From contig SFZH01000008.1 in assembly GCA_021234535.1 (NCBI GenBank), forward strand, positions 19,879,358 through 19,943,357: 64,000 bases of DNA, read 5' to 3'. The notes below the pieces were generated by a model. The model had not been told where the DNA came from and did no database searches. It worked only from the letters and a program-made list of their open reading frames with translations. Below, piece by piece: positions 12,801 to 27,800 of this stretch (position 1 is the first letter of the stretch; each line of letters opens with the position of its first letter). The translations under genes and the position numbers were made by a program. The DNA comes from Stichopus chloronotus. Lineage: Eukaryota > Echinodermata > Holothuroidea > Aspidochirotida > Stichopodidae.

Positions 12801-15800
12801 TATTACGTATGTGGTTGCTGTGGTGGTGTACACCACATGGTACAATGGAAGTACTGATTTATAAATTAAAAAAATCTCCCAAGTTGTTATCTTTCAAGAA
12901 TGTCTAAGTCAACTTCATCGTGGTAGGACAACTTTTTGTTCCTTTTGAGAACTAAAGCTATTGATGGTACATATTACATAATAATAGCTTGTAATATCTG
13001 GTGATGTAGAACCACAAAAGCAAGCGTCTAAATATTGATGAGATGTGTATCACTTTTACATGGGTTGTCTGCCTGCTTTTATCAGTGATGCATCCAAATA
13101 TATATTCATGTCAGGGGTATTATGGGCAGGACATTCATCAACAAGTATCCGTTGTACTGGGCAGTCACTGAGAATTTAGATGTAATACCAATGTGCCATA
13201 TGTGAAATGGTAGCCACTCCTCGTTGGAGAGGTTGATGGTGTTCAGACTGATGGTATGGATTTGTTATAATGATCTGAGAAATTATTTAGAGTTATCTAC
13301 CATTTTCAGTGGCATTCCACTTACTCCGTCAAAAAAGTGCTCTCTTATCTATAAAATACATTGTGAAACTGTGAGAATGGTGTCTGTTTCACCGTTACCT
13401 TCCGACAGCATTATTTAAAAAAAAATTTTTTTTTGCTTCCATTATGTTGCCTTGACTTTGAATTGTTGATACCTCGCAAAGCCAATAAGCAGGTTGATGT
13501 TAATGTATTGGTACTCAATAAAGTGGAAGTAGTTTGGCTGTGGTATGGTCCACAGATGTTTTTCTTGGAGATGGCCTAATAGGGGAGACTGATGTTACAA
13601 GTGTTCAGGTTTGATCACACCTGCTTAATTATGAGCAACAGATATAAGCTGTTTAAAATCTTTATTTTCTTGTGCTTCTCAGTTCCAAGAAAACAAGAAT
13701 AATCCTGGAAAAAAGAAAAAAATACATGAGAGTGAAATTGATCGTTAAGTTCAAGCTGTATATCCTTTGTCCTTCCACTATCTTCCTTCAATTGTGGTTT
13801 CTTTTTGTAACTTATCACTATTTTCTTATTCCTTTGTTTAGAAGTAATTGACGTGACACCCCCGACGTTGGTGTGTCCAGCGGACATTCTTCGGGACATA
13901 CCGGTAGAGAGCCCTTGCCTGCAAGTGTCTTGGGAGGTACCCTTCGTCAGCGACGACAGCGGCGGCAACGTCGCGATAACCTCTTCCCCCAGGAGCGGGG
14001 GTTGCTTTGTGGCCGGAACCACTCCCGTGACCGTAACAGCCAGAGATCCTTCCAACAACCCTAGCACCTGTGATTTTGATGTGATCCTGACTCCAGTCGG
14101 TTAGTGATTTCTCTTATGATAGACTTCACGCAGAGTGATGACAGATGATTATTGTGTTATGTGGGCAAACATTCATCCAGTATTATGACATTGCAAAAAC
14201 CTGCAGCAATTATTTGTGTGCTGCACAACTCTTGCATTTTCACCAACTTGTTCTTCAAAGACTTCAGATAACCTCAAAACCTGCTTCACAAGAAAAAAAT
14301 CTTTTATTTATTTGCTCTTGGTTTTGCTACTGATGTTTAATCATTGCATTGTTATATTGGTGACTGGTGTGTTCATGTTTTTGCTGCTCTTGTGATAAGA
14401 ATGGTGTAATTAATGCAGCTTTTACTGCTCTTGTGACGTCATAGTCAAGGCTATTCCATTCGTCTTTATCCCAAAACCAGACACGGAGCCTCCCACCTTG
14501 ATTTGCCCATCTGACATCAGTCGAAGCATAGATGTGCTCCAGAACTGTCTTGAAATATCTTGGCAGATACCTTTCACCTCTGATAACAGCCAGGACATGG
14601 TCAATACGGTGTCCATGCCCGAGAGTGGTACCTGCTTTGAAGCTGGTATGAGGATGGTCACAGTGACAGCCACTGATATGTCAGGGAATCAGAATTCCTG
14701 CCAGTTTGAGATCACTTTGACAGAAATAGGTAATCTTTGGGTTTCCCTTGTTTCATTTAAGATTCTATGCACTTGTGTGAGATCTTTTTTTAAGTTGTAA
14801 GGTTGCTGACTATGGCCGTAAGGTAACTGACCATAGTTTTAAGGTAACTGACTATAGTTGTAAGGAAACTGACTGTAGTTTTAAGGTAATTAACGGAGAA
14901 GTTTCCAGGTCAGAAAGAAAACATGTTGACGAATCATTATTTTACCGATAATGTATTGTCATCTATAAGGGAGGGTAGGGGGCATAATTATGTTGAACTG
15001 ATAAATTGTGTGCTTCAGATTAATCTGAAGTAGTAGCATTTTTAAACCACGACCAGGATGCATTACTTGTTAAGTGCCAACCCTTTTTTCACTGAAAAAT
15101 TAAATGTTATGATTTGTGTGCCATTCTATGCATCAATTAAAGCCTCCACAAATCTTTTGCCTGACAAGTCATCCAGTTCGCAACGAAATTACCTGGTAAC
15201 ACTGGTGCTTGTAAAATTTAAGATGTTAAAATTATTACTTTTTTTGTGTGTGTTTACCAACTGTCTGATATGGCTCAGCTTAATGATTCATTACCTCTTT
15301 TGTTTTTGTAATTTAATCTTGTAATAAAATACTATGTATTCAATTTTTTTGTAATTATTGCACTCTGTGTGCCTGTTGTATTATTGTCCTGACAGTATAT
15401 GCATTTTGATAATCTATATAATAGCTGATGAGAAAATCTCAATTATACAACCATGATTTGTGCTTTGCTATGTGCATCTCCAATCAATTGTTTGCAATTA
15501 TTGGGCATATTCTGATGTGATGGACTGTAAGATGTTTTAAGTTTACGGGAGTATCCTATCTGCTGCACATGTACACCAATATAGTCAGTCCTTGGTTTAA
15601 ACTTCTCCTTTTACTCAAATTATGACCAAAATATCCTTTCCTTTGACCTGGCCAGATACCGAACCGCCATCAATCCAGTGTCCGGATGACATCACTGTCA
15701 ACTCTGAAATAAATCAGCAGTGCACTGAAGTGTCGTGGGTCATCCCGTTTGTTGAAGACAACAGTGGAGGCAACGTTGAAGTCATCTCCGATCCCATCAG

Positions 15801-18800
15801 TGGCTCGTGCTTCTCAGAGAGCACCACCGTTGTCACGGTGACAGCTACCGACCCGTTCAACAACATGAATACCTGTTCGTTTGTCGTTAGGGTTGACACA
15901 GCAAGTAAGTTTTCAGAAACTGTTGATGTCACTTTTTTACTTTGTGGCATTTCAGAAAATGTGTAATATTATTGAAACAGCTGGTTTTTAGAAGCTAATG
16001 AGCAATATAAATTGAAAGTCTGTGACCAGACAACTTACCTCCAGACTAATGCTCCTTCATACAACCTCCTCTGAACAATTCCAAACAATTCCCCGAAACA
16101 ATTCCCAATCCGTAGAATTCCCCTGCTGACAAACCCCCCTCCTCCAGGAAAAGGGTTAGCATTAAGGAGAGGGTTAGGGGAATTGGCCAGGGGTGTAGAG
16201 TTGTCCAGAGACTATATAGTAAGTAGTATCTCTTGGGTCTACACATCTAGCCGTACTGTCAATTATGATTTTCATTTTGAGAGGCAGTTATCAAGGCCAT
16301 TGTTTCAATTGGTTTGAAACTGAATACCATCCATGGCATGTCTTTCCTAGGCTATGTGGCAAAACAAAAGCAAATTTTTCAACAGTCGGTGAGAGATCGG
16401 TCTTCTCGAGTTCGTTTGATGAACAAGTCATCAAACTGAAAAATGCAACTATAGTTATTAGAAACAAATAATCCAAGTGAACAAATGAAAACTCTCATAA
16501 TATCAGTTCATTGATCACATGCAAAAATGAGGTCATTCTTAGGTGCATGTCCCATGTAATCTTCATTCATCAAAGAGGTAATTGTTTCATATCTAATACC
16601 TAATGGACTGGAAAGACCTTTAGAGGTTATTTCAATGCCACTTACTTCATAGACCAGACAGTAGATCTAACGGGTGCAGTTTTAAATGCAGTATGATATG
16701 TTCATCTAACCATTCAAATGCATCGTCTCTATACTAACTTGAAGTTCTTTTTATGGTGAAACTGTTGTCATGGTAACATCACTAATCAATCTTTATATGA
16801 ACCTTGATTGTCCATACATAAATGAATTGAATTTGTGGCTTCTTTCATGTGATATCTCTGTGAGAATTTAAATCATTGGCAAGTGTGCACGCTGTATGTC
16901 TGCATGACCTCACTTCCAGGTCGTAGGTCTCTTGCTTGTTAGGAAACTTTTCTCATTTTGCTTATGCATGAAAAGAAAAATAAGACATAACGTAAACTGA
17001 GTTGATCTTGTAGGCATTTGTTTTGGACTGATATGCAGTGACCACCCAAAATAGCTTTGCCATGTTCAGAAAAGGGGCTATTCCTTTACTTGGATCCATG
17101 TAGTTTTAGAACTTGGATGTGATTTTTAAATGCTAGACAAATGGGATGTGGTCAAAGTGTAGTAGAAGCCCTGATTGCTGTTTTCACTCAGTTTGCAAAA
17201 ACAGTTTGTTGAAGAAACCAGAGGTAAATGAAATGGTAATTTATTTGTTCATTCTGTGTCAATAGTCAGCTTTGGTGTGCTGAGACTGTTATGTCCATTG
17301 CAACCCTTATGAAAATTTTGTGCTGTTATCATTCTTTCATATTCAATTTTATTTGTTTTAGATCCCTGCACTGTGAACCCTTGCCAGAATGGAGGAACCT
17401 GCATTATCTCTCTAATGGGGAATGAACCTTTCATATGTCTCTGTACTGATGGCTTTGACCAGGAAGACTGCAGCAGAGGTAATGCAATGGAAAGTGGCGT
17501 AGGTCTCGTTGACGTTCCTGAATGTGTCATACATGATTATGATGTGTCATTGCTGTAAAATTGCTGATTAGTTTATTATGCAAGGTTGATAAAGTGGATC
17601 ATGTGACTTATACCTTTTATGGCCCATGCAATGTGAAATCACATGGGACAATTTACATTGACGTATTTACCAAGGTGGAGGGTGCTTCAAGGTCATCTGG
17701 TTGTCTGATTACCCTGTTACAATCACAGGATCGTGACATTTGTTTGCAAGTGTAGTCTGGGATGGAGAATGCATGCATGTGGGGGAAGGAGGTGGTAGGT
17801 GAGGAATTCTGTGGTGGTTGGTAGATCACTCGTCTCTGATGTAAGCCTTGCTGTCTGCTTTTCATAGCAAGAACACTCATCATTTGATTATTATGCTTAA
17901 TCAATGTGCAAAAGAAAGTTGCAGGTCTATTAGGCAAGAAGGATATGTTTCTTTTTTGGCATTACTCTTTCTTTTTTGGCATTACTCAACATTGGAATAT
18001 CACGCTGTTTGCTACATTCGCTATCTCACCTTGGACCATTGAATCTTCACTAAGTGATATCTTCTTCATTTGGCAGATGTCCAGGCACCTACTGTAATCT
18101 GTCCAGATGACATAATTGTCGACATAGTGGTAGCAGACGAATGTGGAGTCGCCACATGGCGGACGGCGTTTGCCTCGGACAATAGCATGAGTGACCCCTC
18201 CGTACTGTCTTCGCCTCCATCTGGGACCTGCTTCTCCCCTGGGGACACTAGAGTAGAGGTCACAGCCAGTGACCAGAGTGGAAATGTCAATAGGTGTACC
18301 TTTACGGTGACTGTTATTGCTGAAGGTAGAATATCCAATATATATGATTGACAGTTTTTGTTATTAAATTTACAAGGAACACACTCTCTCTGCTGTTTTC
18401 CTGTACTCTAAAAAAAACATCTCCTGTAGTGCAAACTTTTTAAATAGCATGATATCTATGAGACAAAAGTTTCTATCTGACTGCCATCCACAAAATGTGG
18501 AATTGTCTGGTTTTCATCCTTTACCCTCAAAAGAGTTGGTCATTGTAAGTGATTCTCAAAAGTTTTTTTTTTTTTCTAAGTCCCTTACTATCCACTGCAG
18601 CATTTTGATTTTTTCATTCATACTTGGGGAAAATACTCAACTCCTATTAGCGAATTACAGTCAGGCATCATCACGGATAGAATACGATCAATTTCAGAGT
18701 ATAATCACCGGCAGATGAATACAATACAAACAAAGATTGTCTGCTGTCATAAACAAGACAGTAGTGGTACTTTGTCAATCATGCGCAGACGTTGGTGACA

Positions 18801-21800
18801 TGTTGCGAATCACTAACTTTTCTCAGGATTGATTTTCAATGATAATGTGGTTATTTACCTACCCAAATTTTGTCTTATTTTTGTCCTTTTCATCAAAATC
18901 TCACATTGTATGAATTAACAAGATCAGTCAACTTGAGACCTTTTGCATTAACTTAAGGATAGTGCACTCTTGGGAATTAAAGCTGTCGCTGGGTACTCTC
19001 CACTGACTGTGCCCTTGTTCATCATGTGCATTAAAAGAAAATGGTTGTAAAGCCTCCCAAACAGTGCTGATTGTTCTGGTATAGTTTTTCAAATAAGAAG
19101 ACACCATTGGGTAGTACAATGAATTCACATCCAAGAAAATAATGATGCTTTTATGAATATACTTTTTATTCACTCACAAGTCGCCACGTTGTTGCAAAAT
19201 TACGTGATCGTGACGTCACACATGCACCTGCGCATATCACGTAGTGTTGCTGGTGCATTTGAGACGTCATACATTTCCAAAATGGCAATATGCTGTACAA
19301 CAACGGCGGAAAGTTTGACATCATACTTGGAGATTAGTAATTACGAAAATAGCACCATGGCTGTCATCACTGTTTTTAAATAAATGTACGTTAAGTGTAG
19401 GTTGAGCCTGCAACACCCACTATGGTTCCTCTTTAACACGGGATTGTGCATTATCCTGTAGTTAATGCATGGTCCAGAGTTTATTGACCTTTGCATTATG
19501 TAATTGGGTGAGTTTTTCTGAACATGTCCCCTTTACTTCTTAAGTTTTTCTGATGTATTTTATAACGCTGGCTTTATTTGTATCTTACATGAGACAAAAT
19601 CTCATCAACAGTTTCCCCAATGAATTTTGGAAAGACAATCTTTCTAGGAAGAAGAGACGTAATTTTATTCCCAATTTTTCCTGAAAAGATGGTTTTAAAA
19701 AGGACAAACTGTCACTATGAAACAATTGAATTTTATTCCTGGCATCCCTTTTGGGTGGAACAAAGCAATGTTGAATCACTACAATAATCCATGTCATCAC
19801 ATCATATGTCATAATGATAATAATAATATACTAATTAATTTACGAACTAATATAGTAATAATAATTATAATTACGTATTAACAGATCTGCTCTTCAACTA
19901 CTGAGAGTGTTTTTACCAGCTTTTACAGTTCTCATAACAAAACAAATAGATGGATTTGACTTTTATGTAGTCTTTTTTCAAAGCTAAGGTCTGTAGGTTT
20001 TGGAATATCACTAAAAGTATCTACAGTCTTTAAAAATATGGCACATTTAATTGGGAAGCAATGTTCAACTGTGGGTAATTCTTGATAAAGCTAAGTGGAA
20101 ATGAATGTTGCATGTACATTAGTATGAAGGTCTCTTATCACAGAAATGTTTTATATAAACAATTATTGTGAGCATTTTGCAGTGTACATTTAAATTGCTG
20201 TTTAAAATTTCATCTGGAATTGTCCTCCCAGACAACATGCCACCTACAGTGGTATGCCCTTCAGATATCACAAGACAGAGTCAAAATGGAGACTGCGTCA
20301 TCATAGAATGGACCATACCGTTTGCTGTGGACACGGGGGGTGCAGTCGATGTGAGTTCAGATCCTGTGTCGGGATCGTGCTTTGAGGTCGGATCCGCTCA
20401 AGTAATGGTGTCGGCCAGAGACGAAGCTCTGAATCTGGCGACGTGTACTTTCACCGTAACCGTTGTTCCTGTAGGTGAGTTGACCTTTGAATTGAACTGT
20501 AACATTTTCACTCAGTATATATTATCACAGATGAGTGTCAGGTCAGTACGTATTTGAAGCTGCAAGAATTGTCCTTCTTGTGCTTTTATATAAATTAGTA
20601 GTTTGTTGTTAAAGGCAGTGACTCATCACCCCAAGCTATATTTTGGGCTTCCAGTTGGCAGAATCCTTAACTGGTTCCACTCTTTGATTGACAGCCAATT
20701 CAAAAGGTGCAGAGCAGCTCATATTATACAGTGTACAGAGGAATCCATTGCTTTGATTGCAATTGTTTAGGAATTTTATACAAGCTGTGGTAGGGACTAG
20801 ATGTTAGTGGTTGGGAGAATTGAAACTGTCTTGGGTGATGAGGTTTTGTCTTTAAAAGGAGTAATCAGCATAGCTTAGGTCATCAGTGCAGCATTTTGTT
20901 TTGCCTCTCTCACAAGGGACTGTAACAGCGGTGACGCACCTCAAGGAAGAAAGTCATAATAAGAACTTGAGTATAACACCAGATGCAATGAGTGTTATTT
21001 ATCTTGAGGAATTTATCTGGGGAAAAAACAGTAGCAACATGATCTGAAAACTTCTGTCAAATTTTCTAAGTTGACACAACAAAATATGGCAAAGTCATTA
21101 GTGTTAGTAACAAGATGACAATATGATGAAAAAGTTTGCCAGTGTTGAATTTATTTTATTGCTGCAGAAGTGGAACTCCCAACAGTCATCTGCCCACAAG
21201 ACATCCAGCGTTCACTGTCCGGGAACGCTTGCACGATCGTTGACTGGACCGTTCCGTTCGCCATCGGAGCTGGTGGTAGACCGGTCGATGTTCAGTCTTC
21301 CCCAGAATCGGGTACTTGCTTTATGGAAGGCGTGGTAGAGGTACTCGTGACAGCTGTCGATGATACTAACAACTCAGCGACATGCACCTTCTCTGTGACC
21401 GTCAGTCGAGTCGGTGAGTCGACAGAATCTACGTTTGGCTTCGCTGTGTGACTTTGAACATTATACTGCAACGTGTATGATGAATTCAGCACCAACGACA
21501 TATTCTCTGGATGTCTCTCAATAAAAGTATTGATATCAGACCCGTTATTGTAATCAACTGAAGTGGATGTCTCACCTTTTGAGCATTGGCCTCCTCTCTT
21601 GTCAATATCCAATACAACTAAATCAGTTTGAAACAGGAGAGAAAGATCTAACTTCCTCTGAATGAACCAATGAATTACAGATTATTGTCCTCTCTGTCCA
21701 CCACTTTGTATGGTATCATCTGTAGCCACAAGGACGCAGCTTAATGCAGTTCCCAAATGCTCATTTATAGAGCCTGATGTTACCTTAAGGTCGTTGCTGG

Positions 21801-24800
21801 TCCCCGTGAAATCACAAAATGTTCTACGCGTACGCACGTTCCGCAGAGGAGATTTCCATGTGAATGCTGAATAAGAGATTGATATGTAACAAATTCGGAA
21901 AGGGGCTGCAGCAAGTACCTGGCCAAACGGACTATTGTCCATCCAAGGGGCTGTAGCGGCACATGATTTAAAGTTCCATCAGGGATCATATTTTACAAAA
22001 CAGATGCTGATCTTGATGGTCTGGGCGATAGCTCCCTCGCTGCTGAGCTATTGAAACCTAAATCACAACCATGGAATGGTTTACTGACTTCCATCAAGTA
22101 TCTGGTGCTGCCAATTGAATATTGGTTTGTTTGTATACTTCTTAAAATGTGAAACGTGATACAGGTTGACATGGTCTGACACAAGATACCAAAGACAAGA
22201 CAATGTAGTTTGCCTGGATCCGTAATCAGTCTAAACAGAATGAAATGAATCATGTGGCTGGAGAGTTTGGTATCTAGTCACTTTAATCTTGGCAGAGCTA
22301 GGGTATGCTGCCAAGACAACTGTGTGTTCTTATGTGCCATTTCAAAATCCGTGGCGCTTTAGCTGACAGGTGATAAACTAGTTCAATGGTCATTTACATT
22401 TTATTTAAGTTAAAACTTGAATGTGACTATCATCAGGTGTTCCAGGGCATACAGGGACTTCTCCAGAAAATCTGTTAAAAAAAGAAGTGATTTATTCCTG
22501 GTAAACCATGATTCCAAATTGTTGCTGTCCTTGGCAAAAGTTAGGGGTGGGTTCAAGAGGGCAAAAGTTGTCTTCAGTCTGATTCAAGGTGCAATTTGAA
22601 GAGATTTAAGGCTAGGACATGTACTTGTGTAAGGTAGAACATTTCTTCAAAGTGTTGTCTTCTTTAAGTAACACAACAAAATAACTACATTTTTTAATGG
22701 AAATGAAAAGGGGGGAGGGATTTTACGTTCCTTCTGGAGGAACAGACAAATTCTCCTCTTTTGCACTCTCTGACAGAGTCCCTTTGTCAGCTTCATCTTC
22801 TCTAGGGAATAGGGAATATAGGGTGCAGCAGTAAATGCAGTGTTTTTGCTGTTCTTCACTTGCAGACAACACCCCGCCCGTGATAGAAAATTGTCCGACT
22901 ATGCCCATTATGATTTCCTTAGCAACCGGTGACACTTGCACGCCAATAGTCTGGACTGAACCAACTGCCACGGACGATGACAACTTCCCTCCGAGCGTCC
23001 AACGTTTCCCAGCGGATCAGGACTGCTTTGCTGTAGGAGCGGTTCTGTTTACTTATGTCTTCACAGACCAGGCAAGGAACTTTGACATCTGTGCCTTCTC
23101 TGTCTTGATAAGTGAAGGACAAGGTATGTACTTTTCAGAATAATCATTCCCTTATAGGTCAAAGTGCTTGTCGATGTTTGAAAACTTACATTTTGAAATG
23201 TTTGTCGATACTAATAAGACTAATACCTGATCAAGTGATTCAGCTAGGAATAGTTTTATAACAGTCGCACTGAACTGAGTATTATTTTCAAATGTCAAGC
23301 AGATCGTGGATAAAGCTTTAATTTCATATTGATGTTCTTCAATTATGAACAAGAAAAGACAGTTTACCTGTTATGGGAAAGACATGGGCTTGTAAAATTC
23401 TCCTAGCCTATTGAGATATTTTGTGTCCAATGCAGGTGAAATCAGAAGATATGTTTGCCACAATTTTGCCTCAGAAATAGTTATTATGATCTTCTATCCC
23501 CATAGAGAAAACTCCATGGAGACCCCTGTTTTCAGCCAAATTGGGTAGATAGAATATCCAGCCGAGTTCATAATGCTTGTCCTGATTGCTCGGTTTAATG
23601 CACAAATTCTTTCTCAAGTGACTGAGAACGACTTAAATATGTTTGACTAAGAGTGATTCAACAGATGTGCTCTGGCACAAGGAGGTGTAGTTCTGGCCAT
23701 TGATGCAAATGTGTTAGCACTCATACAGAGGTCGGTCAGTTTAATTACCTGTGCTTAGGGATGAAAGCACTGACAGTAGCACTTGTTGCTATGAAACAGC
23801 AATTGTTATTTCAAGACTGTTGCAGGTTCTATGATACCACAAAATGTCCTACCCATAAGGATGTACAGTAGAGAAGAGCATAATGTGTGTATGATATTGA
23901 ATAACAGATCGATACAGCATTTGGTTCGGAAAAGGGCTGCAGCGAGCACCTGGCCAAACGAACTATTGTCCATCCAAGGGGCTGTAGTGGCACATGATTT
24001 AAAGTTCCGTCAGGGATCATATTTTACAAAACAGTTAGATGCTGATCTTGATGGTCTGGGCGATAGCTCCCTTTTTGCTGAGCTATTGAAACCTAAATCA
24101 CAACCATGGAATGGTTTACTGACTTCCATCAAGTATCTGGTGCTGCCAATTGAATATTGGTTTGTTTGTGTACTTCTTAAAATGTGAAATGTGATACAGG
24201 TTGACATGGTCTGACACAAGATACCAAAGACAAGACAATGTAGTTTGTCTGGATCCATAATCCGTATAAACAGAATGAAATGAGTCATGTGGCTGGATAG
24301 TTTGGTATCCAGGCACTTTAATCTTGGCAGAGCTAGGGTATGCTGCCAAGACAACTGTGTGTTCTTACGTGCTATTTCAAAATACCTGGCACATGAGTTG
24401 ACTACATGATAAACTAGTTCAATGGTCATTTACATTTTATTTAAGTAAAAAAAAATTGAACTTTGCTATCATCAGGTATTCCAGAGCGTACAGGAATTCT
24501 CCAGAACTATAAAAAAGGCAGTAATTTATATCTGCTTAACCATTGATTCCAAATTAATGCTGGCCTCGACAAAAGTTGGGAGTGCATGGGTTCGGGGGAC
24601 AAAAGTCGTCTTCAGTCTGATGTAAGGTGCAATTTGAAGAGTTTTAAAGCTTGGTCATTTTGCTATGTAAGTTTGCACATTGCTGCAAAGTGTTGTCTTC
24701 TAAAGTAACAAACCAAGATAATCGCATTATTAAATGGAAATGAAAAAAGGGGGAGGGGATTGATTTTACCTCCCTTCTGGATGGGGCAGACAGATATTCT

Positions 24801-27800
24801 CCTTATAACCCTCTGACAGAGTCTCTGCCGTACCATGAACCCTTTAAAAGCATCAATAAACCTGAAAAATATGATGAACCATCTTAGAGGAATCATGTCT
24901 GTGTGCAACAAGGGTGTGTACGTGTGCATGTGTCTGTTACGCTATAAGGGCAAATTGTAATCGCTGAAAAACAATCAGCCCTTTGTCAGCATTGATTAAT
25001 CATCTTTGCTAGGAAATAGGGAATGAAAGATGCAGCAGTAAATGCAGGGTTATTATTATCCTTGTTTACTTGCAGACAACACCTCGCCCGTGATAGAAAA
25101 TTGTCCTACTATGCCCATCATGATTACCTTAGCAACCGGTGACACTTGCACGTCAATCGTCTGGACTGAACCAACCGCTACGGACGATGACAACGTTCCG
25201 CCGAGAGTCCAACGTTTCCCAGCGGATCAGGACTGCTTTGCTGTAGGAGCGGTTCTGTTTACTTATGTCTTCACAGACCAGGCAGGGAACTTTGACATCT
25301 GTGCCTTCTCTGTCTTGATAAGTGAAGGACAAGGTATGTACTTTTCAGAATAATCATTCTCTTATAGGTCAAAGTGTTTGTTGATGTTTGAAAACTTACA
25401 TTTTGAAATGTTTGATGATACCAATAAGACTAATACCTGATCAAGTGATTCAGCTAGGAATAGTTTTATAACAGTCGCACTGAACCGAGTGTTATTTTCA
25501 AATGTCAACAAAACTTTGGTAAAGCTTTAATGTCATGTTGATGTTCTTCAGATACAGTAGGTTAAATAATAGAAAGCCAATTTTTTGACCCGTTATGGAA
25601 CACACATGGGTTTGCACAGTTCTCCCCGCTTTATTCAGATATTTTGTGCCCAATGCAGGTGAAATCAGAAGATATGTGTGCTGCAATTGTGCCTCAGAAG
25701 TAGTTATTATGATCTTCTATCCCCATGGAGCAAACCCTGGAGACCTCTGTTTGCAGCCAAATTATGGAGATAGAATATCCAGCCGAGTTTTCAATGCTTG
25801 TCCTGACTGCTTGATCTAATGCACAAATTCGTTCTCAAGTGACTGAGAACGACTTAAATAAGTTTGACGAAGAGTGACTGAAGAGATGTGCTCTGGCATA
25901 AGGAGGTGTAGTTCTGGCCATTGCTGCAAATGTGTTAGCACTCACACAGAGGCCGGTCAGGTTAATTACCTGTGCTTAGGGATGAAACCCCAGCCAATTT
26001 CAATGACTTTAGCAATTTTTGCTGTCAAAAGCAATCCTCCAGTGGATTACAAGAGTACCATTTCTTCATTGTGTGGTCTGACTCTCATGTTGTGTTTTCA
26101 TCTATCTTTTCTTTCTCTCTTCTGCCAGTTGGTCCCGATACCACCGCTCCAGTCATCCAGTCGTGTCCCTCCGAAATGGCAGCTACCATATTGCTCCCGG
26201 GAGACTGTGCGGTGGTGACCTGGATAGAACCCACCGCCACCGATGACAGCGCCACCGTCGTTGTAGGAATTTCGAATTTCAGTCCCGGATTCTGCTTTAC
26301 CGAAACCTCCACAGTGACTTACATTTTCACAGACCCATCTGGAAATACTGCCATCTGTAGCTTCGACGTCATAGTGACGTTGATTGGTAAGTGGAAATGA
26401 TGATAACAAATAAGTTCATGTCCCTATCAAAATGTTTCTCCCTCACAAAAAAATACCATCGTGATGTTCAGCTCGGATGTTGTTCGTTAAAATGGTTTGA
26501 TGTGTTCAGACTAGATGGAGTTTCTTTATTCAATTTGCGATTTCTTAACTGTATGTAATTCATTGATTTCCATGAAGAAGAATGGCACAGCCATTTTATC
26601 CAATGGACATCAGTGAATATGTTAAATTCAGTCTTGGTCATGTTGATGAGTAGATTCCCGATGACATCACGGTCAGCTTGTTTTTCAGTTCAAACAATTG
26701 GCAACCAGTGTTGCGGACGAAGTTTTTTCCTCTACGTTTATTAGTTGTGATGAAAAGAGAAACCAACTATGTGGTCTCAGTTGGTTGTGTGTGTGTTTGT
26801 GACACTTTGTTTGTGCATGTGATATATACAGATAGCAATGATGGATACTCTTTACATGTAGGATGTAGCTTTGTCATATTAAGAGGACGAATCCTATAGT
26901 TGTGGTGGAAGTGAAAGGTCATCTGGGGTCACCAGAGGTCAAATACTGAAAACCTTGTCCACACGATATCTCCAGATAAGACTGATGGATGCTCTTCTTA
27001 CTTGATATGTAGGTTTTTCATATTTAGAGAAAGAGAAAGTTTTGGTGGAGGTCAAAGGTCATCTGCTGTCACCATAGGTTAAGTAGATAAAACCTTGTGC
27101 ATGCAATTTTTCCAGATTAGATGGCTGGATACTCTTCATACTTGGTATGTAGGTTTGTCATATTGAGAGGAAGAACCCTTTTGTTTTGGTGGAGGGCAAA
27201 GTCATCAGGGGTCACCAGATGTCAAATACTGAAAACCTTGTGCACGCGATAACTCCAGATAAGAATGATGGATACTCTTCATACTTGGTGTAGCCTTTTC
27301 ATATTGAGAGGGAGAACCCTATTGTTTTTGTGGTGGTCAAAAATCATCTTCGGTCACCAGAGATTAAATACTGAAAGCCTTGTGGGCGTGTTATCTCCAG
27401 ATAGAAGTGACGTATACTCTTCATATTTGGTATGTAGGCTTGCTATATTGAGGGGAAGAACCCTTTTGGTTTTAGTGAAAGTCAAATGTCAACAACAGTC
27501 AATTGTAAAAACTTTGTATAATACAATGTCCCAAAAAGGGAAGCTTGGACAAATTTCATATTTAGTTTGTAAGTGTGTCATGTTATTAGAACATTTCTGT
27601 TGTTTATGGTGGAGGTTAAAGATTATTTATTGTCAACAGAGTTCAAATTGTGAACACTTGTAACATGATATCTCAAGAAGATAAGCTTGAACAGATCTCG
27701 TATTTAGTATGTAGGTGTGCTAAATTTGTTTGAAGATTCTTGTAATTTTTGCTGGAGGTTAAAGATCATTTGGGGTCAACAGGGGTGAAATTGTGAAAAT

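Larger units (their letters stand above)
11270..13841 (+). other. Intron 6 (2.6 kb)
   Basis: Begins with a ~150-bp tandem repeat (11270-11945) that is broken by an antisense LINE 3' fragment (about 11945-12770). A recognisable repeat tail follows at 12770-12860, then anonymous AT-rich DNA to the acceptor. Confidence 0.7.

Noticed and set aside
23831..24187. 118-codon + frame in the duplicated block
   Set aside because: The corresponding frame in the other copy (about 21800-22150) is disrupted and no domain is visible. It is more likely a chance frame within duplicated intron DNA.
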